DNA from: Tetrahymena thermophila SB210
Lineage: Eukaryota; Ciliophora; Oligohymenophorea; Hymenostomatida; Tetrahymenidae
Assembly (NCBI RefSeq): GCF_000189635.1
Contig: NW_002476226.1
Coordinates: 124,001-188,000 of the forward strand
DNA length: 64,000 nucleotides
Direction: 5' to 3'
Positions 35,455 through 47,847 of the stretch are shown here, in pieces (within the stretch, counting starts at the first letter, position 1; every line of letters begins with the position of its first letter). The notes under the pieces are model-generated. The model did no database searches. It worked only from the letters and a program-made list of their open reading frames with translations, and was not told the DNA's origin. Position numbers and translations under genes: made by a program.

Positions 35455-37418
35455 TCATTCATCTGCTAACTTCATTAACTCTTCTACAGTCAACTTTTCT
35501 CCTACTCTTTTTTGGCTCTCTTCTTAGCGTTTCTCTATATTTCTTTTAAGATTATCCAAGCTTTTATTTACATATCCTTTCTTTTCCAAGTCCTCATTAA
35601 CATTGTATTCTTTAATTTTTTCTTTAGCATCAAAAATCTAAAAGGCTCTGTCACCAGTTGCTTAGAATCTAAGTTCATGCTTTACCCAGCTATTTGGATT
35701 TGAAACAACCTTCATTTTTTACTAAAATTCAGCTAACTTCTTCATGTAACCTCCTTAACGCCTTTCTAACTATTCTTTTTCCAAATACTTTTACCTCCTT
35801 TTTTCTACATTAGTAAGTAGTTTATTGTTCTCTGATTTATTTTTCCTCTGTTTTTTTTAGTAATCATTAAATCTATATTTTTAACTTCAATATTTACTGC
35901 TGATTCTGAAGCTGTTCCTTAACCATCTCGTTTTTATTACAAGAAAGATATTCTTAAATTTTCATACTCCTCCTTTTGTTTTTGTCTAATTTTCCTTAAT
36001 TTTATTTGTTTTATTAATTAATCCCTCATTAAAATGATATTGAATTTTATTTTACTTTTCTTCTTCATTTTGATAATCTTCTGAGTCTGTTGAGGAATAA
36101 GATTCTTGATCACTCTCTGATTTTGATTATTCTCCTTCATTATCCCAATATAATTCAACTTTACCTGTTTATTTATTAATTCTTTTCTTGTAATTGAGCA
36201 AATCTTTATTTTCTTCTGCTAATTTCCCTTTTACTTCAATGACTTCATTTTCTTTAAATAACTTTTTATTTATCTCTTCTTTCACTCCATCTTATTTTGC
36301 TGATTTTACTCTGTCTTACAATCTCTTTTTTTTATTTTCTTCCTCTTCTATTTATTACTTCTTTTTTCTTTTTAATAAATCATAAATTTTATTCTACAAT
36401 AAATTTATTTTATATTTGAATACTGTAAATTTTCTATATCTACTGCTGTTTCTTTGCTAAATTTATCTTCCTCACTTATATCATGAATATTCATTATTTA
36501 ACATTTGTCTTATGGTTTCTTGAAATCATCTTTATTACTGTTTTTATTGTTTCCTTCTTCTTTTTCATCATCATCACCATTTTCTTCTATGCCATCTTCT
36601 TCCTCTTCATCATCATCAGCAAAAGAAAGTAAGTTTTTATTTTAAAAGTTCTTTTTCTTTTATTCCTCCTCTTTTTGCTTTTATATAAGCATTTCTTTCT
36701 TTCTTTTCTCATTTTCTATTTTAAACCTTTGTTCTTCTTCATCTTCTTCTGATTCAGATCCACTGCTATACTTTTAATCTTTGTTTTGGTTCAATTTTGA
36801 AAATTTTATGGCTTAATCGCTTCTTAGAACAATATCATCAAACGGATTTTATACTACATTTGTTTTGATAATTCTTGGAGGATTCAATGGTCTATCATTT
36901 TAATCTGTTTCTACCTATTGAAGTTAAAGCAAATTATACACAGAATCACCAGTTACTTTTCCAAATATAGTATGCTTCTTATCAAGCCAAGTACACTCAT
37001 CAAATGTTATAAAAAATTAACTAGTGTTAGTGTTAGGTTTGCTTTCATTTGCCTAATTATATCAATTAAAATCATTATTCACATAGCTAAAAATTATCTA
37101 TTAACTTATAATTACCATAGCTACAATACCTCTATGTGAAAATTTTAATCTTTAATGAAATTCATCTTTAAATGGCTCTCCATAAATACTTTCTCCTCCC
37201 TTTCCCGTGCCTGTGGGATCTCCACCTTAAATCATAAACTTTGGAATCAATCTATGAAATATTGTATCATCATAATATCCTTCAAGGCACAATTAAATAA
37301 AATTTCTACAAGCTTTTGGAGCCTCAAGAGTCCATAACTCTACATCAATGTCTCCCATTGAAGTTCTAATTATAACTTTGCCACTAGTTGGTGGTTCTAG
37401 AGAGTAAACGCTTGACAT
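35455..37418 (-). CDS. CWC27: spliceosomal cyclophilin CWC27
   Basis: Complement exons: 37116-37418, 36444-37052, 36056-36393, 35941-36024, 35455-35872 (583 aa; human CWC27 is ~470, the excess being low-complexity). Residues 1-165 are a cyclophilin domain very close to CWC27: MSSVYSLEPPTSGKVIIRTS, GYYDDTIFHRLIPKFMIQGG, DPTGTGKGGESIYGEPFKDE, KHTIFGKVTGDSVYNLL, then NPFDDI after the domain. Arg56, Phe61, Met62, Gln64 and His128 are in place and, unlike the human protein, Trp123 is present. The long middle is acidic and Lys/Glu-rich; the C-terminus (NPNSWVKHELRFQ, then FQIFDAKEKIKEYNV) recalls the family's conserved tail. Known members join activated spliceosomes with CWC22. Intron 3 (36025-36055) is only 31 nt; introns 2-4 were set by phase and restore one continuous coding path. 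Confidence 0.9.
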
Positions 37419-37832
37419 CTTAAAACTTTTAAAGCTATTTAAGTGTTATTTTTTTACTAATTCTAATAATTTAAACTAATTAAAATATAAAAATTTATGT
37501 GCTTATATAATATCTTATAAACTGATTTGATTCTATGCAATTATAATTGAGTAAGTAACATATTATATAACATCCTTAGCGTCTCACAAAATAAATTCAT
37601 ATTATGATTTAACAAATAAACATACAGTTTTTTAATAATTTTAAAATAAAATGAATTATTTATCTAAAAAATATTTTAGTTTGTGAAAAGAAAAATCTTA
37701 TTATTTAATTTAGAAAAAGTTTAATTTTTAATCTTCTGTGATACAAACAAACATAATCAATCATATAAAAGCTTTTCACTATTTCTACTAAACTACTGAA
37801 TATATAACAAGAAGTAAGTACTTTAGAATCAA
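37419..37832. other. AT-rich spacer
   Basis: 414 nt between RPE and CWC27, both minus strand. No gene seen. Confidence 0.55.
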
Positions 37833-38825
37833 TCAATCCTTTTACTATTAAATTTGATTTTCATTGTCAGAAATAAAAAACTAAACTCTTTCTTTCATAA
37901 AAGCCATAGCTTTTTTAGGATCAGCATGATTTACTATACCTGAACCTGAGACAATAACATTTGCTCCAGCTTTAGCAACTATATCGATGTTTTCACATAC
38001 TATACCTCCATCAACCTAAATATCTAGCTTAGGATATTTTCTTCTTAAAAGCTCAACTTTTTACATCATGTCTTACATAAACTTTTATCCACCAAAACCA
38101 GGTTCTAAAAAAAATTAAATATTGTTTAAAAGATATGAATTTTATTTTTTTAGTGATATTACCTACTGTCATAATTAAAACCATGTCAACTAAATTACTA
38201 TCAATAAGTTGTAAAAGTTTATCTTCGATTTAAGTTTTTGGTTTAATAGCAATTCCTACCCTCATTCCAGTTTCCTTGATTTCTTTGCAGAGCTACTCTT
38301 GATTTTCTATTTAAAAAATTATTATTATTGACCAATTAGCCTTGAATTATATTTAATGCTATACCAACAGCTTCGTAATGGAATGTATATTGATCTGCTC
38401 CTGCATTATGGAAATCTTTAACCCATTTTTAGGGTTCAGAAATCATTAAATGGCAATCAAAAAATCCTTTGACTTTCTTTCTGAGGCACTTAACAACAGT
38501 TTAACCAAAAGTGAAGTTTGGGACAAAGTGGCTAATTTAAAAAATAATTGTATTTAATATAAATTTATTGAATTATTCAATCTATTTGTTCATTCATTTC
38601 TTGCTAGAATTCTATTATGAAAACTATAAAACTATTTACCCATCCTATTAATTAAATAAATTATTAAAAAATTATGAAAGCACAAGTAATTTTAAGTACC
38701 ATGACATCAATATGTAACCAATCTGCGCCTTAGTCATTAAGCTTTTAACATTCATCAGCAAGGCTTGAAAGATCAGCTGATAAAATTGAAGGAGCTATAA
38801 TAGCCTATAATTGTTTTTCAGACAT
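37833..38825 (-). CDS. RPE: ribulose-5-phosphate 3-epimerase
   Basis: Interconverts ribulose-5-phosphate and xylulose-5-phosphate in the pentose phosphate pathway; a cytosolic TIM barrel with one divalent metal. Complement exons: 38700-38825, 38640-38644, 38365-38531, 38163-38306, 37833-38104 (237 aa, family usual ~225-230). Motifs in order: [15 protein letters not shown] (Ser13), [18 protein letters not shown] (His38, Asp40, Met42), [13 protein letters not shown] (metal-ligand His), [28 protein letters not shown] (catalytic Asp) and [12 protein letters not shown]. The Asp43-Gly44 codons of the VMDGHF motif depend on a 5-nt exon, GATGG, flanked by GT...AG introns of 55 and 108 nt. The C-terminus continues through TAG/TAA glutamines to TGA, about 15 residues longer than usual. 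Confidence 0.95.
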
Positions 38826-40518
38826 TTTGTTAAAGTAGATATTCTTTATGAAACTTGGATTTATCAAATTAATTTTGGTTTTTATTTATTATTTTTATTA
38901 ATATCATCATCAAAAATATATTTTTCTGTTAATGGTATTAAGTAAAGGGAACATAAACTATATCTAGAACAATTTTAGTTTTAAGGATTCAAAATTTAAT
39001 AAATTTACGAGTAAACCAATAATAATTAAAATAGAACTCGTCACATTAATTCGTAAAGATAGATATGAATACTCACTCTTCAAGAAACAACTTAAATTAA
39101 CTTATTTTTAGTTTAAAATTAAAATATTTTAAACAACCCATTTGATAAATTAATCTAGTTTTTCTAAAAAGTCAGAAAAATAATAAAATTAATATAATGG
39201 TGTAAATATAGGTTAAGCCGAATTAAGTTAAGCTGAAGTTTAATTTATGCGGCAATTTAAATTGAAAAATAATATGATCACAGAAAAATTTAAACGATGT
39301 AAAGGTTAAACTATTTTTTTTTTAAAGAATGTTTTTCATTCAAAATTTTAGAAAAAAAGTATTTATATTATGAATAAAATCTATTTTTATCAAGTTTATT
39401 ATTAATTTTTAATTTGAAATTCTTGTCTTCAAATTATTTCAAATTAACCAATTATATTTAAAATAAATTATTTATAATATGAATATTTTTTTGGTTTAAT
39501 ATTTGAAATCTTTTCATTTGTTAAATTTTTTAAAGTTAAAAATATAAAACTGTAAAATTTTAAAATTTAATTAATTTATCAGTTTCAGCTTAGTCTATTT
39601 AATAAAATATTACAAACTATTGGTATTAAAAATTTAATTTATAATATAAATAAATATCAACTTCCTTTCTTGATGTTTGCAAAAAAAAAATATTTAAAAA
39701 TTTGTTTATTAGATTAATTCTTAATTAATTAAAAATAAATAAATAATTTATCATATATTCTAAAATCTTTTTTTAATTTAAATCATCAATATGTTTATTT
39801 AAAACTCATAAATTTTAGTGATAAAAATTATCTCAAAAGACTTAATATTATTTATACTAAATTTCCCTCATCTAATATTCATTTTTAAACCATTAACTTT
39901 TAATGGAGTTTCCACTTTAACTCAATCTATATAAGTAATTAATTTTATCAATAAGTATTTAATAAGATATATAAAAATTAAATTAATTGATAAAAAAAAA
40001 AGGAAATCTTAAATAAAAGAAGAATTAAAATATTTTTTTAATAAAATATTTTAATTTAACCAGTTTAAGAGTAAATAAATATTTTATACCTCTTTTTATT
40101 TATAATATAAAAGGAACATAAAAAGATGGTAAATTAAATTTACTTTTTCAAATTAAATTAATAACAAAATTAAAATCCAAAATAATAAGGAAAAACTAAA
40201 GAAAAAAAAATATTTTTATTATTTTGAAATAATTCAATTTAAAACCATAAATTTTTTTAATTTAAAAATTACTTGTTATTTTAAGTCTTTTTATAAGTTT
40301 TGAGATTTTGGATAAGCTCTTCCACTCGCTCCCACTCTATTCTCTTGTTATCATAATGATACTCGTAAAAAAAGATATTAGAAGTCTTTTTACTTGAAAA
40401 ATGAACTAGTGGAAATTAATTATTAGCAGAAAAAAAAAATCAAAAAATTTAAAAAAAATTAATTCACATTAAAAAAGATATATTGCAAAAAGGAGAAGAT
40501 TAAAAAACAAAAGTATAG
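38826..40518. other. AT-rich divergent promoter region (1.7 kb)
   Basis: Between RPE (minus) and the RRM gene (plus). Almost all A/T with poly-A/poly-T tracts; no gene, RNA or repeat family seen. Confidence 0.55.
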
Positions 40519-43500
40519 ATGAGCGGAGCAGAGATTAAGAAAAGAAGTAATTAATAAAGTATAATAAATTATTAGAAAATAAAATATGTTTTAAATATAC
40601 AAGACTGGGCAGATATTGGAAATGACTCAGAAGATGAAGACAGACACGAAGAAACTGTTTGTAATTAAATTATTAAGAAATTAATTTTTATAAATAATAT
40701 GTTAAAGTTTAAAAATTATGTTAAATTTAATTAGCAAAAGCTGAAAGCAGTGGAAGTAAGTAGAATAGTTAGTCTTATTAAGCTGAAAAGTAAGCAACAA
40801 AGGAAGCCTAGCATTATTAGAATAACTAATAGTATGGATAAAATAGACAATAGAGTGGAAATTACAATAATAAAAACTATGATCACCATTAAAATTATAA
40901 AAATAAGAGAGATAACTATGGCCAGAGAAGACCTTATTAAGAGAATAGCAATCTAAAGGATGAATTTAATTAATAATGTAAATTTTAATGTATATAATTG
41001 GATAGATTACATATTATTTATTATTTAGATGAAGATATGGTTAGCTAAATAGAGGAATATGAGTCAGATCTCATCACTTTTAAAATTGCAAAAAGAGACC
41101 AATAAGTAGATGAAGATCTTGTTAGAAAAGTCTTTAAAGGTTTAGATATTAAAGATATGATTGCAGACAGTAAATTCAGTGGATGCTTTAAAATAAAATT
41201 TGACCGTAACGATGCACTCAAAATTATTCAAATGAAAGTAATACAAAAAAATAAATAATTTTATAAGCAATTAAATATTATTGTGTCTCCTGTGTGTGCT
41301 GTTTTTAAATTATAAACTAATTTTCCCTCTTAATTTACAATTTATAATCAAACTTACTTTTTAAAATTATTTAAAATTAGGATTTACCATTCTACATAAG
41401 AATATGGGCAGAATCAGCTCCTGGTACTTAAAAAAAAAAATATGGTAATTGTTCTTTATAGTAAAATATCAAATAAGTAAGTGTTTGTTTATAAATTTTA
41501 TAGATAGACAATATGGCTAGAATTATAATTAGGATAGACAATCAGATTTTGTAAAATAAAATGTAAAATCTATCTTTTAAAATTTGAATAAATTTAAAGA
41601 AAATTATTAATTTAGCGTTAGCCTCAAAAAGAATCAACAACAAGTGAAGTTAAGCAACATGGCTAATAAGTTTAAAATTAGAATGAGAATTAAACAAAAG
41701 CAGATAATGATCAAGAATTTAACTATGTTGTAAGTAGCAAGAGATAATTCGAGGAAGATGATTAAAACAATAAAAAATTCAAATAATAAGATAAGTATGG
41801 AAATAAAGGTTATACAAACACAAAAAATAACTAAGAAGAGTATAGACCTAAAGGATTTGTCAATAAGAATAAGTAAGGTGACGATAAACCATTCTTTAAA
41901 ACTATTAACTACGATGATGGAATTGTTATTACAAGAAATATGAATAATAAACCAGCTTAACCATCATAAAGTGCAACAAATAGCTAGCCTGCTAATGAAA
42001 CTGCTTAAAACGAAAATAATAAACCTAAATAATAAGAATAAACTTAACAATAGCATTAGTCTCCTTAAACTTAGCAATAATAAGAAAAGCCCTAATAATA
42101 AACTAAAGTTGAAAAAAAATAAGATCAATAACAAGAAAAAAAATAGAACAATTAACACTAACCACTACCTGATTAAAAAAAAAAGGAAAACATATAAAAT
42201 GAGTAGAAGCCTCAACCATAAATTGAATAAAAGCAATAGCAACATCAAAGTGTGTAAAAGCATACTCCTCAGGTTGAATTAAAGAATCAAAATGAACATA
42301 AGCATCAAACTGAATAAAAAGCTGAAATTAAGTAGGATTTAAAAGCTCATGAAAAAGTATAAAAACCTGTTTCTTAAGCTTAAGAACAATAGAAAACCAC
42401 TGCTTTAGAGAAGGAATAGAAAGTAGCTAATATCTAGGAAAATGGATAAAAAGTACCACATTAAGAAAAAGAATCAAAAACAAATACAGCAGCTACTGAT
42501 AATAATTCTTAATCATAGAAAGCTCACGTACAAACTACAGTTGCAAATAAACCAAATCAAAATCAAGTTCAATAAGCAACAGAAAAAGTAGTATAAAACT
42601 AAAAGCCTAATAATTAGCAATAAACATAAAACTAAAGCTAGGGTTAATAAAAGACTTAAAATTCAACTAAAAAAGAAGAATAAAAGGGTGATTAAAGAGT
42701 AGAATAAGCAAGTTCTGTGTAACAAGTAGTGAAAGTAACTAAGAGTGAGAATTCACAAGTTTAAGAATAATAAAAGCCATAATTAAATAAAGTAAATAAG
42801 GAATCTAAAGATTAAGAAGAGAATTCTTAAAATAAAGAAGGCAATAATTATAAAAAATATTAGGATAAAAAATATAATAAAGATGAAAGAGATAGAAAAA
42901 AAAATGTACAAAATGTAGTTTATGTAGAAAAGTAGTTAGCTAAAAAAGAAGCTCAAGAATAAATTAATTAAATTTATGATTCCGAAGTTTAAACAAAGTA
43001 ATTATCTAAGAATGAATATAAATCTTAGGAGAGTGTAGAGATTTATGATGAGAATTAAAAGAAAGACCCATAATTATATAATGAAAATGAACTTGAAGAC
43101 TTAAACAATGAAAATATTAATAAAATTAATAGCAAAAAATCTTATGATAATAATAGAAAACCCTATAAAAATCAAAATAATAACAATAATAATTACTATA
43201 GAAAAGATGGAAATCAGTAAAAGCAATATAAATATGAAAGAAAGCATGAAGGCCAGCAAGTTAATGAATAAAGTAATCATAATGATAATTAAGATTCATA
43301 AAATCATGAATAAAAAGATAACTAACAAGGCAATTAAAGAAGGGTTTACCAAAAAAATAATTATAACAATAGATAATAAGGTTATGATTAGAACAATAAT
43401 AATAATAATAACTACAACAACAATAATAATAGGTAGAACTTTTAAAAAAGACACTAGAAAAAATTTGAGGATAATGTGAGTGATTACGAAACTGATAGCT

Positions 43501-44105
43501 AAGAAAGTGCTTAATCTCGTTAAAATAGCAAAGAAAACCAAAATAATAGAGAGAAAAGAAACTCAAATAATTACAGAAACAATAACACATATTATAAAAA
43601 AGATAACAATAGATAGGATGATAATTATGAAAGAAAAAGGTATCAAAATGATCATAATAACAGTAATAATAACACCGAAGGTAACAAAAATAATAATTAC
43701 TACTCCAAGAACACATAAGGATAATAAAATTAAGGTAATAATGATGGTTAGAGAAAACATTATGATAATAAAAATTAAGATAATAACAATCAACAAACTT
43801 AAGGAAATCAAAGAAAGGGTAATAATAATTATAGACAAAATAACTATAATGAAAACAACAATTAGCACTATTCCAATTAGAACAATCAAAAAAATACAAA
43901 TTATTAAAATCAAGATTAATCTAACAACTAAAATAACAAAAGAAACTATCAAGATGAAAATAGCAACACCAAGCAACAAGCAGGATCTTATGCTGGCAAA
44001 AAATAGCAACCTGTAAATTTTTTATATTATTTCTTTTTACTCTTTATTTTTTATATTATTAATTTTAATTTATTCTCTTTTAATTAATTAATTATTTATT
44101 TATGA
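40519..44105 (+). CDS. RRM-like protein with very long Q/N-rich (prion-like) tail
   Basis: Seven exons: 40519-40558, 40604-40660, 40735-40977, 41029-41237, 41381-41423, 41504-41562, 41616-44105 (1046 aa). The first intron is 45 nt, so read-through would also stay in frame. N-terminus: MSGAEIKKRSNQQ then WADIGNDSEDEDRHEET. A region with RRM secondary-structure order follows: DLITFKIAKRDQQ, VDEDLVRKVFKGLDI, FSGCFKIKFDRNDALKIIQM, DLPFYIRIWAES; recognisable RNP1/RNP2 motifs are poor. The layout (acidic Trp-Ala-Asp start, single RRM-like domain, disordered tail) recalls eIF4B-type factors, but this is an inference. Residues from ~220 are Gln/Lys/Glu-rich, then Asn/Tyr/Arg-rich from ~720. Nearly all Gln are TAA/TAG. 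The last ~32 codons are AT-rich and may be UTR behind an unseen intron, so the 3' end is uncertain. Large frames on either strand at 43108-44016 are shadows. Confidence 0.75.
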
Positions 44106-44792
44106 GTATTTTTTTAATAAAGAAATAGCAAATATAAAGTCATAATATTTTTAACGTACTCTCTGATTGATTGAATAAATGAAATAAAGAATACTTAATT
44201 AATATTATCAAATAATTTATTTGCATATTTTATTGAAATTATTTTATATTCTAGTTAAATTTTTTATATTTTGCTTTGGATATGATATTTTTATTTATTT
44301 AATAAACTCTATTCAAATTATTTTAAGAAATTAATATTCTATGCAAATTGCTGATTAAATAATTCTATTTATTTATTGAAGACTTTCTCAATCAGATCAA
44401 ATATTTCCTACTAAAAAAATTATTAAATCAGTAAATTTAATTGCTTAAATGTTACTCTTTTTAATGAATCAAATCAATCCTGTACCCATTTTATATATTT
44501 ACTTATTTCTATTTAGATTTTGGCAGCTTAAAAAATTAATTTGTTTAAAACAATTAACTAAAATAGATTACTTCAATAAAACTGAACTATAGTAATAAAG
44601 TTTCACAGCTAAAAAAACTCATAATCTAGAGTAATAAAAAGAAAAGGTAATCAAATTTTATTTTTTAAGATTTTAGTTAGTGTATTAAAAAATTAATATA
44701 AAAAGATTGATAATATTGCTGCCGAAAATTAATATTGATTGGCTCACTATTTGAACAATAAAAATATAAAAGATAAAGTAAAAAAATTAAAA
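44106..44792. other. AT-rich spacer
   Basis: Between two plus-strand genes. No gene seen. Confidence 0.55.
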
Positions 44793-46322
44793 ATGAGCGA
44801 AGAAAACCCTAAAACTGAAGGCTAAGCTTAAGAAACCATGCAAAAAAGCTAGCTAGAATAAAGTAACACTTCATAGGTCAGCTAGACACAAAAATCAAAG
44901 ATGGGTACTTCATTAAACAGAAAACTAATTAATGCAAATCCATATAATAAGAATGGAAGTACTATGAGCACAGCAAAATCTTAAAATTCCCACAGCTAGA
45001 GCATGGGATCTTTATATTAAGCTAAGCAGAATCATAAGGTTGCATAAATTAAGTTAAATGTTATTACAAATCGTATTAACAAGCTCTCTGTTGAAGACAA
45101 TATGCTCTAAAAGAAAGCAGATGATATTAAGGAAAGAGCTAATCAAATTTATGAAATAAAAAGGCGTGAACAATTAAAGGTATTTTTGACTTTATTAAAG
45201 TATTTTAAATTATTGGTTTAGAGCTTTAACACAATAAGACAGGATTGTATAAAATTTCTTTTCATTTTTTAGCTTGGACATTCTCCATTTAGAAGGAAGA
45301 GGAATAAATACATTGATACAAAAAATATAACTTTTGATATTATTGTCTTAGTTTATATCATACATTCCACCAATATAAGCGTTTTTCACATACAAATAAT
45401 ATTAATAATAATTTAAAGAAAAATTGAATTTGCGAAAAATAACTAAAACATCGCACTTAAAATTTGATGAGAAGACAAAGTGTTTACATTAAAAATACTT
45501 TTTTAATACATTTTAATCATCTTTAAAAAAAATATTATTAGTTTATTGAGTATCTTTGAAATATAAATTCATGTTCAACTGACTAAAAATATAAAATAAC
45601 CAAAACAAATTAAACTTTTTAAGAAATAAAAATTTTATTAAAGAAATATTTTACCTCTTTTATGCAAAATTTATATTTATTTTATGAAAAAAAAAAAGAA
45701 ACAAGAAGCCAAAAGAAAAAAAATTGAAGTTGAAGAAATTCCATTTACTCATCCTGTAGGATAATTAGAAATGATTAAGTGTTAAATTTCTAAGAAGTTT
45801 GTTCAAGATAAACACAAAGATGATGCTTAATACTTTAAGAGCTTATTAGCAAAGGATTTTGCATAAAAAGCTAAGGAAGATTAAGTTTATATGGAAAATT
45901 TGAGATGGAAAGTTTAACAAGTTAGATAATAAGAAAAGTAAGCTAAAAGAAAGTAATAAGAGTTTTTGATCAAGAAATTAGAGTCCGTTTAAAATGAATA
46001 AATGAGCGTATTTGATACTGAAAAGAAATAGATTGAGTAAAAAGAAGGCCTTCTCAAAAAATTAGAGCAGGTGGAAATGGAATAAATTAAAAAATTAAAA
46101 ACAACAAAACAAAGAAATTAAGAAGCACTTGAGTAGCTTGATTTCTGCAAAAACCACTTGCCGAAAGATTATGAAGATAAATTTGGTAAATCTCCATCAA
46201 ACAAGTAACCTCCTAAAAAAATAAATGGTCTTCCTGCTTCTAAATTCTAGAACTAAGCTACCCATATTTACTTAGAATAAGATAAAAATGGAAACACTAT
46301 AATAAAATCTTCTTAGGCCTGA
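44793..46322 (+). CDS. charged coiled-coil protein, 336 aa
   Basis: Two-exon model: 44793-45179 and 45699-46322. Exon 1 encodes a Ser/Gln/Asn-rich leader (MSEENPKTEGQAQETMQKSQ) and a helix ending IYEIKRREQLK. Exon 2 continues as charged helix (KQEAKRKKIEVEEIPFTHPV) through several coiled-coil stretches, e.g. VYMENLRWKVQQVRQQEKQA and FDTEKKQIEQKEGLLKKLEQ, with a Pro/Lys-rich end. Frame continuity across the 519-nt intron is good, but the acceptor lies after an A-run (45698) and is atypical. A possible in-phase extra exon lies at 45273-45350. No family recognised. Confidence 0.65.
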
Positions 46323-47460
46323 GCTATTTAGTTAGATACTAATTTTCATATTATTTGCTCACTCTTTCGCTTATAAACTCTAACTAAAATATATTTTTCA
46401 TAATTTATTTTATTATACTTTATAAAAAAACTAATTTCTTAATTTTTTAGAAAGTATTTTGTTTAAGAAGTAGATATTTTTATTATTTTCATACTCAAAT
46501 TCTACATTTATTTCTTATTTCTAAAATCTTTTTTTTTAATTTATTGGTAAGTTGAATATAAAAATAAAACATATGAATTCTATTCTTTTATTTATTTTTT
46601 AAAATTATTTAAGATTTTATTCTATACTGTAAATTCTCATTAATTACCACTAATGTATGTATATTAGTGCCCTAAATTTTAAAAATAACCTGTTTATTTC
46701 ATTTAAAAATAATCTTATATTAAATAACACCTTATTTGACTGTAAATATTTTTTTCAAATCTTTTATTGTAATTTAACTAAATAATTTTAAAGTCAATAA
46801 AAATATAGCTTTTAAAAGCTAAAAAAATATAATTTATTATTTTTAATTTATAATTTTATTTTAAGAATACAAAATTGAGATTAAGCTACAGAGTATTTTA
46901 TTTATTTACTATATGGATTTTAACTTTTTAAGAAAAAGCTAAATTCTAATTGAATATTTTGAGATTTTTTTATTCAATTTATTATTTTACATAATTTTAA
47001 GCATAATCTAACTTAAAAAAATCTTAATAAGCTTATCAAATATTTTTTTATATTTATCAAAAATATTTGTTAAATAAATAATTTTAAAATAAAAAAATTA
47101 TATTTTAACTTTTTTAAATATTTAAACTATATTATCATAAAAATGTATAGAAATTTATTTGATTTAATTATATATTATTAATATCTTTAATTTAAATATA
47201 GGATGGATGAATATATTTATTATTTTTGTCATATTTAATATATATATTAAGGATATTTATTGAAAGAATAAATTTGTTAATGTTATAAACATTATCAATT
47301 AGCTTCAAAATGTCAAATAAAAATATAGTTTGATTTTTACAAATATGAAAATTAATCAACTAAAAAAGAATTTATCTGAATGCCATTTTTAATAAATAAA
47401 TAAAACGATTTGTTTATATTCATTTTATATTCTATTTTTATAGCTTATTTGTTATTTTTT
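46323..47460. other. AT-rich spacer between convergent genes
   Basis: Extremely AT-rich. No gene, RNA or repeat family seen. Confidence 0.6.
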
Positions 47461-47847
47461 TCATTCCAATTTATGAATATGTGAAAATATTTTGTGGTAA
47501 AGTTTTTCCTAATTTTCAGTACATTGAAGCAATATATTTGCATCGTGATTTTTCTTTAAGCATTCTTCCATCTTATATTCAAAGAAATTAATTCTGAATT
47601 TCATTTCTTGTGAGATTTTACGGGTTTCTTCAATTAAGCTGTGAGCACAGGTTGCAAAATCGTCTGAAGATTTTTTATATTTGTTGTAACAATCTTCCTT
47701 ACGTTTCATTAGATTTTAGTGGATAACTGATTTAACTTATGCTTCTAAATTTTCAAACTACATATTCATTTATGCTACCTTTTGAAATATTTTATTTCTT
47801 TTATCTTTTTCTTCTTGACTCATATTTTAAGGATTATTACCGCTCAT
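47461..47847 (-). CDS. small helical protein with spaced cysteines, 128 aa
   Basis: Complement frame from ATG 47847 (MSGNNPQNMSQEEKDKRNKI) to TGA 47463-47461, single exon. All-helical composition: QVKSVIHQNLMKRKEDCYNK, CAHSLIEETRKISQEMKFRI, then FFEYKMEECLKKNHDANILL. Four cysteines sit within the helices at spacings not matching the small Tim CX3C pattern. GC content is higher than the flanks. No family recognised; a subunit of a larger complex is plausible. Confidence 0.7.

Noticed and set aside
42175-42184. Apparent frameshift at an A10 run in the Q/N-rich gene
   Set aside because: With exactly ten A the frame is continuous on both sides; the supposed shift came from miscounting the run.
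43261-44016. Long standard-code frames on both strands rich in Ile/Thr/Lys or Tyr/Cys/Phe
   Set aside because: They are shifted readings of the AAT/AAC repeat stretch of the Q/N-rich gene, whose own frame runs through with no TGA.
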